Below are positions 52,688-62,365 of a DNA stretch of 64,000 bases, in pieces. A program made the translations under genes and the position numbers. The notes under the pieces were generated by a model. The model searched no databases and was not told where the DNA came from. It worked only from the letters and a program-made list of their open reading frames with translations. Numbering within the stretch: the first letter of the stretch is position 1; every line of letters begins with the position of its first letter. Where the stretch lies: the NCBI GenBank assembly GCA_030604735.1, contig JAUVVG010000021.1, positions 1-64,000 of the forward strand, in the 5' to 3' direction. This DNA is from Azoarcus sp. GTDB lineage: Bacteria > Pseudomonadota > Gammaproteobacteria > Burkholderiales > Rhodocyclaceae.

Positions 52688-53893
52688 TTACTTCATGTCG
52701 GCGATGGCTTCATAGGTGTCGCCACTGACCTTGAAGAAGGCGTAGTTGCCGGCCACGTCGCCGGCCTGGTTGAACTCGTGGTCGCCGGCGGCGCCCTTGT
52801 AGTCGATGTCCTTGCCTTCGGCGATCAATTGCTTGGCCTTGGCCCATTCACCCGGCAGGATCGGCTCGCCCGGTGCCGAAGCGACCGCGCGCAGCGACTC
52901 GGAAAGCTTGGCGCGATCACCGCCCGCCTTCTCGATCGCGAGCGCCATCAGGAAGGCCGCGTCGTACGCGGTGGTGGTGAAGATCGCATCCGGGTTGCCG
53001 CCGGCGGCCGAGAATGCGGCACGGAAGTTTTCGAGCGATTCGGACGCTTCTCCGACCGGTGCCGAGGTGAAGAAGGTTTCGAGGTTGTCGGCCCCCAGCT
53101 CGCGGATTACCGCATCGGACTTCATGCCGTCGGCCCCGACATAGTTGGTGAAGAAGTTGTTCTCGAGGGCCTGGCGCAACAGGGTCAGGCCGGTACCGTC
53201 GCCATAGTCGAAGATCACCAGTGTATCGGCGCCGCCACGGGCGAGCTGGGCCAGGTCCGAACGGTAGGAGGCCTTGCCATCCTCGTGCGCGGAATAGCCG
53301 GCGATTTCGCCGCCCAGGGCCTCGAACTCGGCCTTGAACGATTCGGCCAGCCCCTTGCCGTAGTCGTTGTTCAGGTAGGCGACTGCGACCTTGGCCATGC
53401 CGCGCTCCTTGATCGTCCGTGCCAGCGCCCGGCCCTGGTAGTCGTCGGACGGCACGGTGCGGAACACCAGGTCCTTGTCGTCGATGGCGGTGATCTGTGG
53501 CGAGGTGCCGGACGGGGTGATCATCAGCACGCCGGCCGGGACCGCGACCGAGTTGGCCGCCGCGAGCACCGCGCCGGAGCAGTGCGGGCCGACGATGCCG
53601 ATCACGCGGTCGATGTTGACCGCCTTGGTGGCCGCATCGGTCGCGTTCTGCGGGTTACACGCGCTGTCGCCGACCACATGGCGAAGCGTACCGCCGTTGC
53701 CGATGCCACCCTGCTCATTGACCTGCTTGACCGCGAGCTCTGACGCCGCGATCATCGGCGGCGCCATGGCAGCGATCGGGCCGGAGATGCCGCCCAGCAG
53801 CGCGATCCGGGCGTCCTGCGCCTGGGCCGGTGCTGCGATCAGCGCGGCGCCCAGCAAAGAGGCGATGAGTCCTGCAGTCGTTTTCAGTTTCAC
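52688..53893 (-). CDS. Branched-chain amino-acid-type ABC transporter substrate-binding protein (LivK family)
   Basis: The 401-aa periplasmic protein has the signal peptide MKLKTTAGLIASLLGAALIAAPAQAQ and the type I binding fold: IALLGGISGPIAAMAPPM, VNEQGGI, IGIVGPHCSGAVLAAA and VAYLNNDYGKGLAESFKAEF. The family binds leucine-type amino acids but also amides, aromatic acids and other compounds. It is the last gene of the minus-strand livGFHMK order, 89 bp after livM. Confidence 0.92.
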   Translation of the reverse strand: MKLKTTAGLIASLLGAALIAAPAQAQDARIALLGGISGPIAAMAPPMIAASELAVKQVNEQGGIGNGGTLRHVVGDSACNPQNATDAATKAVNIDRVIGIVGPHCSGAVLAAANSVAVPAGVLMITPSGTSPQITAIDDKDLVFRTVPSDDYQGRALARTIKERGMAKVAVAYLNNDYGKGLAESFKAEFEALGGEIAGYSAHEDGKASYRSDLAQLARGGADTLVIFDYGDGTGLTLLRQALENNFFTNYVGADGMKSDAVIRELGADNLETFFTSAPVGEASESLENFRAAFSAAGGNPDAIFTTTAYDAAFLMALAIEKAGGDRAKLSESLRAVASAPGEPILPGEWAKAKQLIAEGKDIDYKGAAGDHEFNQAGDVAGNYAFFKVSGDTYEAIADMK

Positions 53894-53982
53894 GTCCTTA
53901 CCTCCGGTTGATGACCCTTCAGGGCCTTATTTGACATGCTTCGAATGGGCCGGGTTTCCGGCTGACGGTCGGACCGGGCGGC

Positions 53983-54930
53983 TTAGCCTGGTCCGACCGG
54001 ATTTCGCTTGCGTTCCTCGGGCAGAATGCCCTCCGGGCGGAAGCGCAACACCAGTTGCAGCATCAGGCCGATGATGAAGATACGGATGTACTTGGCCTGG
54101 ATCGCGACCTCGGTCGGCAGGCGGTCGGTGAGCAACTCGGACACCGACCAGATGATCCAGATCACCGCCGCGCCGAGGATCGCCCCACGGTTGTTGCCCG
54201 AGCCACCCAGGATCAGCATGATCCAGATCAGGAAGGTCGCGATCATCGGATCGATCGCCTCGGGCGTGATCGAGCGGTTGAAATGCACGAACAGCGCCCC
54301 GGCCAGCCCCATGATCGCCGAGCCGAAGATGAAGGCCTGCAGCCGGCGCGCCTCGACCTGCTTGCCCATTGCTGCGGCGGCCGCCTCGTTGTCGCGGATC
54401 GCCCGCATCATCCGGCCCCACGGCGCCTTGAGCTGGCGTTCGACCAGCAGATAGACCACCAGCACCGCGATGACCACCAGCGCCAGATAGGCGAGCTGGG
54501 ACTGGACATAGGGCAGGTCGCCAAAGGGGCGGGGGATGCCGGTGATGCCGCGCGAACCGCCGGTCAGCCAGTCCTCGGACTTGATGATCAGGCGGAAGAT
54601 CTCGGCCACGCCTATGGTCGCGATCGCCAGGTAATCCGATCGGAAACGCAGGCAGATCTTGCCGATCGGCCAGGCGATCATCGCCGCGACCAGCATCGCC
54701 GCCGCCCAGCCGAGCAGGATGGGCCATTCGAATCCGCCCATGCGATTGAGCGCAGGGGTGCTGGTCAGGATGGCCGAGGTATAGGCGCCGATCGCGAAGA
54801 AGCCCGCGACGCCGGCATTGAACAGGCCGGTGAAGCCCCACTGGATGTTCAGCGCGAGTGACAGCAGGGCATAGATCCCGATCAGGATCCCCATGAAGAT
54901 CGCGTAGTTGGCGAGTCCGATCAACTCCAT
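53983..54930 (-). CDS. Branched-chain amino-acid-type ABC transporter permease (LivM family)
   Basis: The protein is 315 aa from the ATG at 54930, whose A overlaps the stop codon of livH; the 412-aa ORF-track version runs into livH. It has 8-10 membrane segments and LivM motifs GFTGLFNAGVAGFFAIGAYTSAIL and MRAIRDNEAAAAAMGKQVEARRLQAF. It forms the channel with LivH. Confidence 0.92.
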   Translation of the reverse strand: MELIGLANYAIFMGILIGIYALLSLALNIQWGFTGLFNAGVAGFFAIGAYTSAILTSTPALNRMGGFEWPILLGWAAAMLVAAMIAWPIGKICLRFRSDYLAIATIGVAEIFRLIIKSEDWLTGGSRGITGIPRPFGDLPYVQSQLAYLALVVIAVLVVYLLVERQLKAPWGRMMRAIRDNEAAAAAMGKQVEARRLQAFIFGSAIMGLAGALFVHFNRSITPEAIDPMIATFLIWIMLILGGSGNNRGAILGAAVIWIIWSVSELLTDRLPTEVAIQAKYIRIFIIGLMLQLVLRFRPEGILPEERKRNPVGPG

Positions 54931-55802
54931 CACAGCACCTTGCCGTTGAGCAGGCCGCGCGGGCGGACCAGCAGGATGAGCAGCAGGATCACGAAGGCGG
55001 TAGCCGCCTTGTACTGACCGGGCATGACCAGTACCGACAATTCCTCGACCATGCCGACGATCAGGCCGCCCAGCACCGCCCCCTCGACCCGTCCGACCCC
55101 GCCCAGGATGGCGGCGGCGAACATGGGCAGCAGCAGGAACCAGCCCATCATCGGGGTCAGCTCGGTATTGATCGCCAGCATGAAGCCGGACGCTGCGCAC
55201 AGGGCACCGACGATGGTCCACAGCAGCAGGGTCACCATGCGGTTATCCACCCCGGACAGGCGCGCGAGATCCGGGTTGTCCGACATCGCCCGCATCGCCT
55301 TGCCCCACTTGGAGGCACGCAGGAAGATGGTGAGGGCGACCACGATCACGATCACCGACAGAAACGTGTAAAGCTCGCGTGGCCGGAGCAGGATGCCAAA
55401 GTAGGTGTCCGGCCGGACGATGCCGCGCTGGTAGGTCTGCGGGTCCACGCCCCAGATCACCTGCACCAGCGAGCGCAGCATCAGTGCGACCCCTAGCGAG
55501 GCCATCACGGTCAGGATGGCCGGGCGCTTGCGCAGGTAGTCGTAGAAGGTCCGGTCTATGCCGACCGCCAGGATCGCGGTCAGCACCATCGCGATCGGCA
55601 ACGCGGTCCAGGGCGTGACGCCGAACAGGCCGACCACGGCCAGCGCGATAAAGGCCCCCATGGTCGCCATGTCGCCATGGGCGAAGTGGGCGAAACGCAG
55701 GATGCCGAACACCATCGTGATGCCGATGGCGCCGACCGCGTAGATCGATCCGAGCAGCAGCCCGGGGACGATGTAGAAGTTGATGAAGTCGATGATGGCC
55801 AT
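54930..55802 (-). CDS. Branched-chain amino-acid-type ABC transporter permease (LivH family)
   Basis: The 290-aa protein has the LivH start region YIVPGLLLGSIYAVGAIGITMVFGILRFAHFAHGDMATMGAF and the loop KAMRAMSDNPDLARLSGVD with the permease coupling helix. About eight membrane segments are visible. It sits between livF (21 bp upstream) and livM (1-bp overlap). Confidence 0.93.
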   Translation of the reverse strand: MAIIDFINFYIVPGLLLGSIYAVGAIGITMVFGILRFAHFAHGDMATMGAFIALAVVGLFGVTPWTALPIAMVLTAILAVGIDRTFYDYLRKRPAILTVMASLGVALMLRSLVQVIWGVDPQTYQRGIVRPDTYFGILLRPRELYTFLSVIVIVVALTIFLRASKWGKAMRAMSDNPDLARLSGVDNRMVTLLLWTIVGALCAASGFMLAINTELTPMMGWFLLLPMFAAAILGGVGRVEGAVLGGLIVGMVEELSVLVMPGQYKAATAFVILLLILLVRPRGLLNGKVL

Positions 55803-55823
55803 TATCGGGTTCTTTTTGTCTTG

Positions 55824-56570
55824 TCAGCCGCCGAGGAACATGTGGGCGACCTCCTGATCGGCGAGCAAGGCTGCACCGGTGCCCTCGTGCCGGTTCGCCC
55901 CCGTGGCGAGCACATAGCCCCGGTCGCAAAACGCGAGCGCCTGCTTGGCATGTTGTTCGACCAGCATGATCGACACCCCGGTGTCGCGCACATCCCGGGT
56001 GATCTGGAAGATCTGCTCCATGTACTTGGGCGACAGGCCGGCGGTCGGTTCGTCCAGCAGCAGCAGCTTCGGGTCCAGCATCAGCGCCCGACCCATCGCC
56101 ACCATCTGGCGCTGCCCGCCGGAGAGATCGCCGGCCGGCGTCTTGCGCTTGGCCTTGAGGTCGGGGAAGAGTTGATAGACACGGTCGTAGGCGGCCGTGA
56201 GATCGCCCTTGCGCAGGAACGCGCCCATCTCGAAGTTCTCGTGCACGGTCATTTCGCGGAACACGTTCTCGACCTGAGGAACGTAACAGATGCCACGCTT
56301 GACGATGCGGTTGGGCGCCCAGCCGGTGATGTCCTCGCCGTCGAACACGACCGTGCCGCCGCGCACGATCAGCAGGCCGAAGACCGCCTTCATCGCGGTC
56401 GACTTGCCGGCGCCGTTGGGTCCGACGATGACGACGATCTCCCGGGGTGCGACCTTGATCGTCACGCCTTGCAGGATGTCCGCGTCGCCGTAGCCGCCGC
56501 GCACATTCTCCATCGCCAGCACGAAATCGTCCGCCGTTGCCGGTGACACGCTCATCGGTGAGTGGCTCAT
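55824..56570 (-). CDS. Branched-chain amino-acid-type ABC transporter ATP-binding protein (LivF family)
   Basis: The ATPase is 248 aa from the ATG at 56570 with GGAGGACAT just upstream; the ORF track's 56753 start lies within livG. It has Walker A GPNGAGKSTAMKAVFGL, signature LSGGQRQMVAMGRAL, Walker B LLLLDEPTAGLSP and H-loop ILMLVEQH-like MLVEQHAKQAL. It overlaps livG by 4 bp. Together with LivG it drives import. Confidence 0.93.
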   Translation of the reverse strand: MSHSPMSVSPATADDFVLAMENVRGGYGDADILQGVTIKVAPREIVVIVGPNGAGKSTAMKAVFGLLIVRGGTVVFDGEDITGWAPNRIVKRGICYVPQVENVFREMTVHENFEMGAFLRKGDLTAAYDRVYQLFPDLKAKRKTPAGDLSGGQRQMVAMGRALMLDPKLLLLDEPTAGLSPKYMEQIFQITRDVRDTGVSIMLVEQHAKQALAFCDRGYVLATGANRHEGTGAALLADQEVAHMFLGG

Positions 56571-57400
56571 ATGTCCTCCTTGCGGAGTTCTTCGCCACGG
56601 ACTTCCTCGACCACGGTGTCGTGCGAGGCCGCTTCGCGGGCGGCGGCGGTTTCGCCGAGATAGGCCTCGAGGACTCGCGGGTCGCTGCGCACCATATGGA
56701 AGTCGCCTTCGATCAAGACCCTGCCCTCGGCCATGCACACCACCGGATGGCAAAGTTTCTCGATCATTTCCATGTCGTGTTCGATCAGGATGAAGGTATA
56801 GCCGCGCTCGCGGTTGAGAATCTGGATTTTCTCCTCGAGCTTGCGCAACAGGGTGCGATTGACCCCGGCGGCCGGTTCGTCCAGCAGTACCAGCTTGGCA
56901 TTGGTCATCATGGTCCGGCCAAGCTCGAGCAGTTTTTTCTGCCCGCCCGAGAGATTGCCCGCCCGTTCGTCGGCGACATGGGTCAGTTCGAGGAAAGCCA
57001 GTGTATCCATCGCCAGCTGACGGACCTCCTCCTCGCGCCGTCGCACCGCACCCCAGTTGAGCCAGTTGGCGAACAGGTTCTCGCCGGGTTGCGCCGGCGG
57101 CACCATCATCAGGTTCTCGAGTACGGTCAGGCGGTGGAATTCATGCGGGATCTGGAAGGTCCGCACCAGGCCCTTGTGGAACAGCGCGTCGGTCGACAGC
57201 GGTGTGACGTCTTCGCCCAGAAAGGTGATTTTGCCGGAAGTGGGCTGGAGCGCACCGGCGATGACGTTGAACAGCGTCGTCTTTCCGGCGCCGTTCGGTC
57301 CGACCAGTCCCAGTATTTCGCCCTTGTTCACCTTGAGCGAACAACCGTCGACCGCGTGAAAACCTCCGAACGCCTTGACGATGTTGTCGAGTTCGAGCAT
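56567..57400 (-). CDS. Branched-chain amino-acid-type ABC transporter ATP-binding protein (LivG family)
   Basis: The ATPase is 277 aa from the ATG at 57400 (MLELDNIVKAFGG), the usual start of LivG. The ORF track's 57460 start is a TTG. Motifs are Walker A GPNGAGKTTLFNVIAG, signature LSGGQKKLLELGRTM, Walker B LVLLDEPAAGVN and H-loop ILIEHDMEMI. It is the first gene of the operon; the preceding hairpin at 57470-57504 terminates the upstream MFS transcript. Confidence 0.93.
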   Translation of the reverse strand: MLELDNIVKAFGGFHAVDGCSLKVNKGEILGLVGPNGAGKTTLFNVIAGALQPTSGKITFLGEDVTPLSTDALFHKGLVRTFQIPHEFHRLTVLENLMMVPPAQPGENLFANWLNWGAVRRREEEVRQLAMDTLAFLELTHVADERAGNLSGGQKKLLELGRTMMTNAKLVLLDEPAAGVNRTLLRKLEEKIQILNRERGYTFILIEHDMEMIEKLCHPVVCMAEGRVLIEGDFHMVRSDPRVLEAYLGETAAAREAASHDTVVEEVRGEELRKEDI

Positions 57401-57469
57401 TCCGTTCTCAGTTACGAATGTGTTGCCATTGTCGCCCGAATCACTGGATTTGCGGTTCAACGCAAAAAA

Positions 57470-57504
57470 ACTCTGCGCTAGCTGCCGTTCAGCTCACGCA
57501 GAGT
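57470..57504 (-). terminator. Intrinsic terminator of the MFS gene
   Basis: Read on the minus strand, ACTCTGCG pairs with CGCAGAGT, with an inner AGCT/AGCT pairing, and is followed directly by TTTTTTT. This is the clearest rho-independent terminator in the window. It isolates livG from the gene upstream. Confidence 0.85.
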
Positions 57505-57596
57505 GGATTGAGCCTGAATTGTTCGATGGGCCTAAGCTATACGATCGGGCGTGCCCGGGGAAGTCAGAGTTAACCCCATTGAATGTGCGACGGTCA

Positions 57597-59234
57597 TCAG
57601 GCAGGCGGTGCTCGATGGTCCTGATTGCGGTAGGGGGCAGGGCCTTCAGTGTCGGGGTCGTCGGTACGGGTCGTCCCGGGCGTGGTGGGAATCGTCACGT
57701 TCTCATCCGCGGGCGGGAGGGGACCGTCGATCCGCTTGTCTCCGTCCGCAGGGATGTCGGCGCTTGCCCGGTCACCCGTCTCGGGTTCCGACTTGGGCAA
57801 AGTTTCTCGCGACACTTCGGTACTTGCGGGCACTTCCAGCCCGGCATTCTCGGCTCGGTCGCTGGTTCGCGTCTTGGCGGCCTCGCCGGAAGCCGAGTCG
57901 AAGGCGGGCTCCTCGCGTTCGCCCTCGCCCCCGAGGGGTGCGCTCGTTGCCACTTCGGTCTGGGATTCTGCTTCGGCCTCGGCTGCCGTCTCGGCGACCA
58001 CCTCCAGTCGGTGCTCTTCGACTGCGGCAGCGATCTCCATTGCAGTGGGGGCGGTCCGAACCATCGGCACGAACTGCGCCGGCTCCTCGACGATCTCGTC
58101 GGTGGTGCGGCGGGACTGCAGGCCTACATAAAGTGCGAGCGGACCCAGCGCCGCAGCGAAGAAGATCGGCATGGCGGCGGGGCCGCCCAGCCCCATGAGC
58201 AGGCCTGCCAGGGTCGGGCCGACCACCGCGCCCAGCCCGTGCAACAGCAAGACCCCGGCGTTTCCGGACAGGATGTCGTCGTGCGAGAGATGATCCACCA
58301 GATGCGCGATCGCGATCGGATAGATCGCGAAGGCCATGCCGCCATAGAAAAAACAGGCGGCCAGCAACAGGTTGGCCGAGGCCCCCACTGCCGCCATGGC
58401 CGTCGCGGCGATGGCGGCCCCGCCAGCCGCCGTGGCTAGCGCATAACGTCGATCAGCCCGGTCCGAGAAGCGGCCCAGTGGCAACTGCATCAGGCCACCG
58501 CCCAGAATCGTGACCGTCATCAGCAGTGCCACCCCGCCAGCGTCCATCCCCAGGCGGGCAGCATAAAGCGGACCCATACTCCAGAAGGTCCCCATGGTCA
58601 GTCCCGATACCACTGCGGCGACGACGGCCGCCGGTGCGGCCCGCCACAAGCGCGCGATCGTGAGCCGGGGGACGGTTGAAACCAGCGGTTGCGGCAGTCT
58701 GGTCGAGGCCAGCGGTAGCACCGACAGGCAGACCATGATCGCTGCGACCGAGAAAAGGACGAAGGTCTCGGGTGAGGCAAAATGGAGGAACTGCTGCGCG
58801 GCCGCGAGCGCCAGCAGGTTGACCACCATGTAGAAGGCGAAGATCTGGCCACGTCGCTCCGCGACGGTCTGGGTGTTCAACCAGCTTTCGATGACGGTGT
58901 AGAAGCCGACCAGGGCGATGCCGGTCAGCAGTCGCAGCCCGATCCAGACGATCGGGTGCACAACCAAGGAATGCACCAGCACGATCGCGGCGATGCCGGC
59001 CGCGAAGAAATTGAAGGCACGAATGTGACCCATGCGCCGGATCAGCGGTGGCACCACGTAGGTGCCCAGGAAGAAGCCGACGAAGTAGGCAGAGCCCATG
59101 AAGCCGAGCACCTGGTCGCTATAGCCTTCGAGGCTGCCTCGTAGCGCGATCAGCGTGCTGAGCAGGCCGTTGCCCAGAAGCAGCAACGCAGTGCCGACCA
59201 TCAGCGAGCTGATTGGCAGTATGTGTGGAAGCAT
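57597..59234 (-). CDS. YcaD-like MFS transporter with long acidic C-terminal tail
   Basis: The protein is 545 aa from the ATG at 59234 (MLPHILPISSLMVGTALLLLG); the ORF track adds 12 residues. The first ~390 residues form a 12-helix MFS domain with GSAYFVGFFLGTYVVPPLIRRMGH and QLPLGRFSDRADRR, as in YcaD-type carriers. The C-terminal ~155 residues are hydrophilic, rich in Glu, Ala, Thr and Pro and probably disordered, much longer than in typical homologues. Substrate unknown. The gene is terminated by the hairpin at 57470-57504. Confidence 0.88.
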   Translation of the reverse strand: MLPHILPISSLMVGTALLLLGNGLLSTLIALRGSLEGYSDQVLGFMGSAYFVGFFLGTYVVPPLIRRMGHIRAFNFFAAGIAAIVLVHSLVVHPIVWIGLRLLTGIALVGFYTVIESWLNTQTVAERRGQIFAFYMVVNLLALAAAQQFLHFASPETFVLFSVAAIMVCLSVLPLASTRLPQPLVSTVPRLTIARLWRAAPAAVVAAVVSGLTMGTFWSMGPLYAARLGMDAGGVALLMTVTILGGGLMQLPLGRFSDRADRRYALATAAGGAAIAATAMAAVGASANLLLAACFFYGGMAFAIYPIAIAHLVDHLSHDDILSGNAGVLLLHGLGAVVGPTLAGLLMGLGGPAAMPIFFAAALGPLALYVGLQSRRTTDEIVEEPAQFVPMVRTAPTAMEIAAAVEEHRLEVVAETAAEAEAESQTEVATSAPLGGEGEREEPAFDSASGEAAKTRTSDRAENAGLEVPASTEVSRETLPKSEPETGDRASADIPADGDKRIDGPLPPADENVTIPTTPGTTRTDDPDTEGPAPYRNQDHRAPPA

Positions 59235-59475
59235 GTCGGCTAGTAGAACAAAAACCCCTCTCCATGCCAAGTTTGGTTGGGATATTGATGGCCAAGGCGG
59301 ATCCGCCGGATGACCTTGTCTGTGTTCGACCTCCTTGCCCGGGCCGGTCAGCTACTTCCCCTGGCACAGAGTTGTGTCAAGAGGTCTGGCGTGCTTGAAG
59401 AAGTCGGCGCTAAAGGCTATCTTAGTCGCCTAAAAACAGCTATTTCCCGCGTGCACCTGGCGCGATTCCCCGTTC

Positions 59476-59934
59476 GTGACGACCCCTCGCCCCAAGCTTC
59501 GCTCCTTCCCCGATCGGCTGCGCCAGATCACCTTCTTCGAGATCGGCGGACTCGCCTTGATCACGCCGCCGTTCGCCTGGGCGAGCGGGGTGCCGGTCAG
59601 CGAATCGATCGCCTTGCTCGCGACGCTGGCCCTGATCGCGGCGATCTGGAATGGTTGCTACAACACCTGTTTCGACTGGGCTGACGGTCGCCTCAGCGGC
59701 CGTACCGCCGACCGGCGCCCGTTCAGGCTGCGCGCGGTGCACGCGGTCGGCTTCGAGTGCGGCCTGTTGCTGATGAGTCTGCCTGTCATCATGTGGTGGA
59801 CCGGCATGGGCTTCGTCCAGGCCTTGATCGCTGACCTGGCGCTGGCCTCGGCCTACGTGGTCTATGCCTTCGCGTTCAACCTGGGCTACGACAAGGCTTT
59901 CCCTATCCAGGCGCGCGCACTCAATGCCGATTGA
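59476..59934 (+). CDS. PACE-family multidrug efflux transporter (AceI-like)
   Basis: The 152-aa protein has four membrane helices in two repeated pairs (bacterial transmembrane pair domain). Family hallmarks are the membrane Glu in [46 protein letters not shown] and [15 protein letters not shown] proteins such as AceI export chlorhexidine and other biocides by proton antiport; native substrates may be polyamines. It starts with GTG at 59476. The end overlaps murB by 11 bp. Confidence 0.88.
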   Translation: MTTPRPKLRSFPDRLRQITFFEIGGLALITPPFAWASGVPVSESIALLATLALIAAIWNGCYNTCFDWADGRLSGRTADRRPFRLRAVHAVGFECGLLLMSLPVIMWWTGMGFVQALIADLALASAYVVYAFAFNLGYDKAFPIQARALNAD

Positions 59935-60973
59935 GCCGCCCCTGACCGGGCAGGACGGCATCGCGACCCAGTTCGACCTCACCGCCAGCAATACCTTCGG
60001 CCTGCCTGCGATCGCGGCAGGCTATGTCGCCATCTCCGATACGGCCAGAATCGGCGACCTGATCGCCCGGGCAGACTGGGCTGGCACGCCCAAGCTCGTG
60101 CTCGGCGGCGGGAGCAATCTCATCCTCGCCGGCGATGTGGCCGGACTGGTCCTCAAGGTGGAGATAAAGGGGCGGCAACTGACTGGCGAGGACGAGTCAT
60201 TTCGCTATGTGCGGGCCGGAGCGGGTGAAAACTGGCATGAGTTCGTTCGCTGGACGCTGGCGCAGGGCTGGGGCGGGTTGGAGAACCTGTCGTTGATTCC
60301 GGGTACGGTGGGGGCAGCGCCTATCCAGAATATCGGGGCTTACGGGGTCGAACTGGAGCGGCGCTTCCACTCACTGGAGGCGGTGGCCCTCTCTGATGGC
60401 CGGCCGCGCACCTTCGACCGCGAGGCATGTGGTTTTGCTTACCGCGACAGCGTTTTCAAGCAGGGCGAGGCCGGATGCTGGCTGATCTCTTCGGTGACCT
60501 TTGCGCTGCCCAAGCAGTGGTCGCCCGACCTCGGCTATGCGGAACTGGCGCGGGAGTTGGCCGGGTCCGGCGTTCGGGCCCCGACCCCGCGACAGGTGTC
60601 GGACGCGGTGATCGCGATCCGACGGCGCAAACTGCCCGACCCAGCCGAAATCGGCAATGCCGGCAGCTTCTTCAAAAACCCGGTGGTCGATGCCCGGGAC
60701 TTTCAGGCCCTGATCGCCCGTTCGCCCGATATGCCGCACTATCCTCAGCCCGACGGCCGCCACAAGCTCGCCGCCGGCTGGCTCATCGAGCAGTGCGGCT
60801 GGAAAGGGCGCGACCTCGGCCCGGTGGGCTGTTTCGAGCGGCAGGCGCTGGTGCTGGTCAACCGCGGTGGCGCGCGTGGCGCCGATGTGCTGCGCTGCGC
60901 GGCTGCGATTCAGGCCGATGTGCGGGCCCGCTTCGGCGTGCGGCTCGAGCCCGAGCCCGTGTTCATCAGTTAG
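59924..60973 (+). CDS. murB: UDP-N-acetylmuramate dehydrogenase (UDP-N-acetylenolpyruvoylglucosamine reductase), type I
   Basis: The enzyme is 349 aa from the ATG at 59924, located inside the end of the PACE gene. It has the FAD-binding motif [15 protein letters not shown], the region [23 protein letters not shown], the catalytic Ser in [12 protein letters not shown] and a C-terminal Glu in LEPEPVFIS. The type I (E. coli-like) form with the extra insertion around FAYRDSVFK is clear. It catalyses the NADPH-dependent reduction that forms UDP-MurNAc. It lies outside a division/cell-wall cluster. Confidence 0.95.
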   Translation: MPIEPPLTGQDGIATQFDLTASNTFGLPAIAAGYVAISDTARIGDLIARADWAGTPKLVLGGGSNLILAGDVAGLVLKVEIKGRQLTGEDESFRYVRAGAGENWHEFVRWTLAQGWGGLENLSLIPGTVGAAPIQNIGAYGVELERRFHSLEAVALSDGRPRTFDREACGFAYRDSVFKQGEAGCWLISSVTFALPKQWSPDLGYAELARELAGSGVRAPTPRQVSDAVIAIRRRKLPDPAEIGNAGSFFKNPVVDARDFQALIARSPDMPHYPQPDGRHKLAAGWLIEQCGWKGRDLGPVGCFERQALVLVNRGGARGADVLRCAAAIQADVRARFGVRLEPEPVFIS

Positions 60974-60993
60974 CGCGCTGCCGCGGGTTCGCA

Positions 60994-61737
60994 TCAACCC
61001 GGGGTGGTCAGGCAGGCGGCGAGGCCGGTCGCGATCGCGTCGGCCATCCTGGTCTGGCGTTCGGGGTCGCGCAGCAGAAGCTCTTCGTCCCGGTGCTTGA
61101 TCACGCCGGCCTCGAACAAGAGCGCCGGTTGCTGGGCGCGATAGAGCACGATCAGGTTGTCGAAGAAATGAACCGCGTGGAGCGAGTCGGCATAGTCGCG
61201 CCGCCGGGCGTTCTTTTCGGTCGGCACGAAACCCATGCGCTGCATCCGGGCGCCTATCGTCGATCCACACAGCAGGCTTCGCGCGAGATCCGGATTACGC
61301 CGCGACACGAACATCGAGTGGCCCTGCCATCGATCGGAGAAGGTCTGCTCGTGTCCCTGCCAGACCCAGGTCTCCAGTTCCCACTCGCTCACCGAATCAT
61401 GGTGAATGGACAGGAAAAAATCCGCATCCGGCACCGCTGCGGGCCGCGCCTCGAGCGAGGCTATCATCCCGTCCGCGTTGACCAGGCGTGCCCGCAGTCC
61501 GCGATCGCGCAGCGCCTGGACGACCCGCAGCGCCAACTCCAGATTGAACTCGCGCTCGGTCCGCCCGCGCGCGCTGATTGCCCCCGGTGCGCTCACGGTA
61601 TGTCCGATGTCGACCGCGATCAAGGGGGCCCTGGCATCGGCGGCCGATGCCGTCGTTACCACCCTGACGCTGGTCAGCAGCGCTGCCATTAGGCCTATCC
61701 GCCGCGCGAGAATCCACGGCGTGCTCGACAGTCTCAT
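60994..61737 (-). CDS. N-acetylmuramoyl-L-alanine amidase (Amidase_3/AmiC-like)
   Basis: The 247-aa secreted enzyme has a signal peptide (ARRIGLMAALLTSVRVVTTASAADA) and the zinc ligands of Amidase_3: His in VAVDIGHTVSAPG (H46), Glu in GRTEREFN and His in FLSIHHDSV. The catalytic Glu is in LLFEAGVIKHRDEE. There is no AMIN targeting domain or LysM/SPOR repeat, so it is a minimal catalytic form. It would cleave the bond between MurNAc and the stem peptide. It is convergent with murB (20-bp gap). Confidence 0.9.
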   Translation of the reverse strand: MRLSSTPWILARRIGLMAALLTSVRVVTTASAADARAPLIAVDIGHTVSAPGAISARGRTEREFNLELALRVVQALRDRGLRARLVNADGMIASLEARPAAVPDADFFLSIHHDSVSEWELETWVWQGHEQTFSDRWQGHSMFVSRRNPDLARSLLCGSTIGARMQRMGFVPTEKNARRRDYADSLHAVHFFDNLIVLYRAQQPALLFEAGVIKHRDEELLLRDPERQTRMADAIATGLAACLTTPG

Positions 61738-61753
61738 GCGGTCACCACACCCT

Positions 61754-62026
61754 TCAGCGTGCGGGCAGGCATGCGCGCAGGAAACGCTCCCACAGCGTGG
61801 GCAAGGGCGCCACGGCGGGACACAGTCCGTCCCGCGCCCCCGGGTCGTCCGACAATGCTTGCGCCGGGGCGTGCTGTTCGAACTTGACGGCCATGTAGGC
61901 CTCGAAGTCGGCCCGGCTCATGGTGTCCAGATCCCAGTGCGAGGTATGTCTGAGTTTCACCTCGTCCTGGTAGATGCGCATCCTGCGTTTCGACTTGTCG
62001 GTCACCTCAGGCCCCCATTGAAGCAT
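61754..62026 (-). CDS. Small hypothetical protein
   Basis: The 90-aa frame has a hydrophilic N-terminal half (RRMRIYQDEVKLRHTSHWDLDTMSRADFEAYMAVKFEQ) that looks protein-like, and no recognised domain. Other possible starts are GTG at 62005 and ATG at 61981, which would give about 83 or 75 aa. It ends 16 bp before the amidase start, so they may be cotranscribed. Confidence 0.45.
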   Translation of the reverse strand: MLQWGPEVTDKSKRRMRIYQDEVKLRHTSHWDLDTMSRADFEAYMAVKFEQHAPAQALSDDPGARDGLCPAVAPLPTLWERFLRACLPAR

Positions 62027-62365
62027 GTCGAATGGACCCGTACATCGGGTCGCGCGTTCCCTCGTGCCCTAAAGTCCAAGTGGGGGGTGGGTCGGTGGAG
62101 TCTGTTCGGCCAGGCTCGCTTGTCGAACGTCGTTTTCGCTATCGCCTTGAGTTGTCTGACAAATTTAATGCATTCCAAGTTGGATGGGCGCATCTTTGAC
62201 GTGCGACCACACCGCTGTTACAAGCTCATGAAATATCTTGTTTTTTCTTGAGAGCAGAATATGGGTTTACCTTGATTGTTCGCAGGGTGGGCAGTTGTTA
62301 ACCTCTCGACTCGCAGTTTTCCCGATGCTTGGCCACATTCCGATTAAACAGGAAGGAGACACACG
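62027..62365. other. Intergenic region before TRAP operon 3
   Basis: These 339 bp are clearly more AT-rich than the surroundings after about 62130 and probably hold the promoter of the TRAP operon. I see no reliable gene, and no copy of the element found before TRAP system 2. The binding-protein gene has a strong GGAAGGAG ribosome-binding site at its end. Confidence 0.5.
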
